In this document: positions 60,421-64,000 of the stretch, in pieces
Layout: the number at the start of each line of letters is the position of its first letter
Numbering within the stretch: the first letter of the stretch is position 1
NCBI GenBank assembly: GCA_905221605.1
Contig: CAJNDS010002428.1
Coordinates: forward strand, 186,001 to 250,000
Reading direction: 5' to 3'
Length of the DNA stretch: 64,000 nucleotides
From: Symbiodinium natans
Taxonomy: Eukaryota; Sar; Dinophyceae; Suessiales; Symbiodiniaceae
Made by a program: the position numbers and the translations under genes
The notes under the pieces: generated by a model
Database searches by the model: none
What the model saw: the letters and a program-made list of their open reading frames with translations, nothing else
Told to the model about the DNA's origin: nothing

Positions 60421-60605
60421 ACCCCCCCCACCCCCCCCCACCCCCCCCACCCCCCCCCCCCCCCCCCCCCCCCCCCCCACCCCCACTCCCCCCACCCCCC
60501 CCCCCCCCACACCCCCCCACCCCCCCCCCCCCCCCCACCCCCCCCCCCCCACCCCCCCCCCCCAACACACCCCCCCACCCCCCCCCACCCCAACACCCCC
60601 CTCCC
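60418..60605. repeat. C-rich homopolymer-like tract
   Basis: About 190 bp of C runs with single A or T. Proline or glycine frames over it are not genes. Confidence 0.95.
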
Positions 60606-60719
60606 AGCTCTTCTGGCCCAGACCCCCATTCTGGGCTTGAAAACCTGGGTCCATCGCGGCAGCCCCTTCTCATCTTGGTTGGTCCGAGGGTGGGGTGGGG
60701 AAAAGCAACTTCCGGACCC

Positions 60720-61015
60720 CCCATTCTGGGGTTGGAGCACGAAGGGAGGGGACATACGACAAACCTCCAAAATAAACCCGTACATTTCTCAATGTTTTGG
60801 GATTCTCTGCAAGCAGAAGAAAAGGGACATACGACAAAGCCGACGAGCACGAAGGGAGGCGACATACGACAAAATCTAAGAGCACAAGGGAGGGGACGTA
60901 CGACAAACCTGTAGACCTCTCATCAAACCCTACGAGCATGAAGGGAGGGACATACGACAAACCCTACGAGCACGAAGAGAGGGGACATACACAAACCTCT
61001 AGGCCTCTCATCAAA
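60720..61015. repeat. minisatellite GGGACATACGACAAA / GAGCACGAAGGGAGG
   Basis: The two words alternate about seven times. Confidence 0.85.
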
Positions 61016-61139
61016 CCCTACGAGCAGGAGCCAACATGAGGCGAGGTCACCGGGGCACTAACTGGAAAGCAACCATGTAGAAGCCAGGCAGCTTAAAGTG
61101 TGCCAAACACAACCAACAAGACGGCCAAAAATAGGCAGG

Positions 61140-61720
61140 GTCACCGGGGAAAACGAACACGAGCAAAGTGAATATGAGCAGAAAGAGAACGAATACGAGC
61201 AGACTGACGTCGAACAGAGAGAGAACGAATACGAGCAGAATGAATACGAGCAGAAAGAGAATGAGTACGAGCAGACTCAGTACGAGCAGAAAGACAGCGA
61301 AAACGAGCGGACTGAAATCGAGCAGAGAGCGTGCAGAAAAAGCACGAATACGAGCAGAAAGAGAACGAACACGAGCAAAATGAATATGAGCAGAAAAAGA
61401 ACGAATACGAGCAGAATGATTACGAGCAGAGAGACAACGAAGACGAGCAGACTGAAATCGAGCAGAGAGAGAGAGAGCGAATACGAACAGAATGAATACG
61501 AGAAGAAAAACAACGAAAACGAGCGGACTGAAATCGAGCAGAGAGAGAACGAAACGAATACGAGCAGAATGAATACGAGCAGAACGAGAACGAACACGAG
61601 ACGAGCAGATCAGAAAAAGAACGAACACGAGCAGAATGAATACGAGCAGAAAGAAACGCATACGAGCAGAATGGAAACCAAGCATAATGACAAAAAACAC
61701 GAGCAGAATGAATAAATGAG
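61140..61720. repeat. 15-bp-based minisatellite GAATACGAGCAGAAAGAGAA
   Basis: More than 25 units of gaatacgagcag with aat/aaa/act variants. The + frame gives EYEQ-type repeats over 200 codons with no other sign of a gene. Confidence 0.85.
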
Positions 61721-61859
61721 GTTGGAGGACAGGGCTTGCTGAGGAAAAATGTGAACTTTATATTTCTTAATGTTTTGGGATTCTCTGGGTGGGTGGGTTT
61801 TTTCCAGAGTCCAGACAGCGGCTCTACTAGAGATTGCTCGACCCAGAGCTGCTGAACCC

Positions 61860-62115
61860 TTAACCCTAAACCCTAAACCCCTAACCCTAAACCCCCAAAC
61901 CCCAAGCCCTGAAACCTGAGACCCTAATCCCTAAACCCTAAACCCTAAACCCTAAACCCTAAACCCTAAACCCTAAACCCTAAACCCTAAACCCTAAACC
62001 CTAAACCCTAAACCCTAAACCCTAAAACCTACACCCTAAACCCTAAACCCTAAACCCTAAACCCTAAACCCTAAACCCTAAACCCTAAACCCTAAACCCT
62101 AAACCCTAAACCCTA
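61860..62115. repeat. (CCCTAAA)n array, switching to TTTAGGG at 62116
   Basis: C-rich copies run up to 62115, then the orientation flips to TTTAGGG (62116-62260), giving a near-perfect long inverted repeat around ccctaatagggttt. Confidence 0.93.
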
Positions 62116-62377
62116 ATAGGGTTTAGGGTTTAGGGGTTTAGGGTTAAATGTTTAGGGTTGAGGGTTTCAGGGTTTCAGGGCAGGAGGCCAGGGAAGTCTG
62201 GGACCTTGAGGTTTAGGGTTTAGGGTTTGGGGTTTAGGGTTTAGGGTTTAGGGTTAGGGGCCAAGCCCCAAACCCTGAAACCTGAAATCCTAATCCCTAA
62301 AACCTAAAACCTAAACCCTAAACCCTAAACCCTAAACCCTAAACCCTAAACCCTAAACCCTAAACCCAAAATCCCCG

Positions 62378-62733
62378 CTCGAACATACCCACATAGCAAA
62401 GTCAAGCTTTCGGCGGGCATCTGTACCCGTGCCCCCGCGCAACACAGCTTCGAATCTCAAGCGGGCAGCAACAGCACGCAGTTCAAGTCCGACGTGGGCA
62501 GGTGCGCTGCGTCAAACTCTCAGCCCCCACAGGTATTAGGCAGGCAAACTGCCAGATATCAGTATTATGCAATGGAGGAAAGGGCCGTGGAAACCCCGGA
62601 CTGGAAAACAAGGCAACAACCGTTAGACGAATTGGAGCCAGAGGACATGAGACAGTTCAGGATGTGGAAATGCGAATTCCAAGATGATTCCAAGAAGATG
62701 CTTCGTGCAGGATCACCAATTGGTCTGCATTGA
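62378..62733 (+). CDS. open frame, probable terminal exon, unidentified
   Basis: After the last CCCTAAA words an open frame reads through KLSAGICTRAPAQHSFESQ, then ARYQYYAMEERAVETPDW and ELEPEDMRQFRMWKCEFQDD, to TGA at 62731. Composition is codon-like and free of repeats. The start is unknown (first ATG at 62571) and the family is not recognised. Confidence 0.45.
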
Positions 62734-64000
62734 AAGCTTAAAGGACAGTAAAACAGGAGCAACAAGGAATACTTGTGAACGCATTTGGGAACCGGCCACG
62801 TCGAAAATGTCGGCGCTGTTGGAGACATTCGCTGTAGTTCCTCCAAAGCATTTCCGCGTTAGGAGGCTCGGAGCATGCATCAGCGTGGCTGTGAGTCTGC
62901 GGTGTTTCTCGGCCATACAAGGTTGCGTTGTTTTTTGGCTCATGGTTCACGAAGGTCAAGTGAAAGCAATTGAGCACTGCATTGCGGCAGTTATCTGTCG
63001 TTAAGGTCAGAAGCCGTAATGCAGACAATTCCCGAGGAGTTGGTTGCGACTAGCTCTGAAGCCTTCGCTTATGTGTCCGAGTGATAAATGCTCTTGGCAG
63101 TGGTGCTGCTTGTAAAATGGGCAGCTTGTGAAACAGCCCCTGTGACTGGTCAGGAGACCTACCTCATTCTGGATTGAGGGCACACAAGTCGAGAGCAGCC
63201 CTGCGTAGAGGTTTAAGGTCGTGTTGGGTTTGGGGGCTTGAAGGCTTGTACCAAGGAGAGCTAAAGGGGAACGCACCTACAAGTCTCACCGCGCACCCAC
63301 CGCAACAAGCGGGCATCAGGGGAGTCGCGATGCATTGCCTGCCAAGCAAAGGCCAGCTGACCTCCACAGCACCCGACTTCTATTTCCGAAGGCAGGCATC
63401 AAGCTCTAAGCAACATCACAAGACGTCCAACTACTTACTCTCTGCCAGCTTGACGTTGCCAAGTTCGCTTGGGTGTTGTGAAAGAATTCGCCTCTGGACT
63501 GCTGACACGGTGTTTGGCCAGTCGATGAGTCCGCAGGAAGGATACTGTGGCCTGAAATGCCAGCGCCAACCCCAGACGTGCTACTCACTGGCCTACAAGC
63601 TTTTCTCCTGCGAGACATCACTTCGCAAGCCGAAAAGAGAGGCGCTATTGAGGGATGTTGAGGGGTAAGGTGCAGCTGGCGGGAGGGGTTGGAGTCTTTT
63701 TGGGTGTGTCAGGGGGTTCAGGGATCCCAGGCCAGTGGACAGAAAAGGCGCCAAAACAGGTTTTGTTTTTTTTTTTGTGCTTTTTGGCGTGGTCTGTGTT
63801 GGGAGGGGCCCAAAGCCTGGAAAGCTTCGTGGCGTGGAATGCTGCAAGGAAGCGGGGTGGTGGTGGGGGGTGGACGCAAAATTTCGGGTTGGGAGGGGAC
63901 CAAATCCTGCTCTGCTTGTTCTAGATGCCTCTCGGGCCGAGGCGAATTAAGCTAGCTGACTGCTGTGATGCATGCACTCAGCCCGGAGAAACTTGTTGCT
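62734..64000. other. low-repeat segment with unassigned open frames
   Basis: Overlapping open frames on both strands (for example + 62684-63004 and + 63174-63668, 164 codons) but no recognised family. It may be 3' UTR and flanking DNA or an unknown gene. The last 350 bp have G and T runs. Confidence 0.3.

Larger units (their letters stand above)
59813..62215. mobile_element. inverted-repeat-bounded satellite block
   Basis: A segment of about 64 bp at 59813-59876 (aaggtcccagacttccctgg onward) is repeated in inverse orientation at about 62150-62215. Between them lie three unrelated satellites (59905-60420, 60720-61010, 61140-61720), a C tract and a telomere-like array. It may be a large TIR element or an inversion duplication. 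Confidence 0.55.

Noticed and set aside
59801-60914. Proline- and glycine-rich frames up to 354 codons
   Set aside because: They cross the GTGGCCATTGGC satellite and a C homopolymer tract on both strands and have no domain.
61098-61715. 205-codon Glu/Gln/Asn-rich frame
   Set aside because: Pure product of the GAATACGAGCAG minisatellite; other frames are also open.

Overview
The window looks like nuclear DNA of a dinoflagellate; Symbiodiniaceae or a relative is my best guess, made from sequence features alone. The reasons are these. Genes are cut into very small exons with mostly GC or GA donors and AG|G acceptors. All recognised genes lie on the + strand. Plant-type telomere words (TTTAGGG/CCCTAAA) are scattered through the whole interior. 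A retroelement family carries a DNA-methylase-like motif upstream of a copia-type integrase start. Almost every long open frame here is a by-product of repeats. The real genes are chains of 21-106 bp exons that have to be joined by frame and by family motifs.

Layout. 1-4.6 kb: (TA)n, an AT-rich palindromic satellite, a hairpin, and decayed copy A of a composite retroelement. 4.6-9.7 kb: degenerate telomere-like words, two large CCCTAAA arrays, a minisatellite, a frameshifted ZZ-finger-like remnant, and a few candidate exons at 8.7-9.3 kb. 9.7-17.6 kb: copy B of the same composite unit, with a 2.19 kb terminal-inverted-repeat (TIR) transposon inserted in its satellite and an 8-bp target duplication. 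18.9-44.2 kb: one FAD/NAD(P)-binding oxidoreductase gene in at least 28 micro-exons (about 1.2 kb of coding sequence in 25 kb). The phases agree across the chain, and an intronless Cys-rich gene sits in one intron. 46.9-48.7 kb: exons of an unidentified gene. 49.5-51.1 kb: first four exons of the 20S proteasome alpha-4 subunit, followed by a 100-N gap. 51.7-57.9 kb: eight exons of a GDP-L-galactose/GDP-glucose phosphorylase (VTC2/GDPGP1 type). 58.5-64 kb: telomere-like arrays, an inverted-repeat block of three unrelated satellites, and a low-repeat segment with unidentified open frames.

The most striking feature is how the genes and the telomere-like DNA fit together. In most introns the G-rich strand (TTTAGGG and variants) follows the donor and the C-rich strand (CCCTAAA) precedes the acceptor, so many introns end in long complementary repeats. 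These could pair in the pre-mRNA, or they could be degenerate termini of introner-type transposons. Exon limits were placed by eye from reading frame, splice AGs and remembered family motifs. Bases shared between the two ends of an intron make many junctions uncertain by 1-6 nt.
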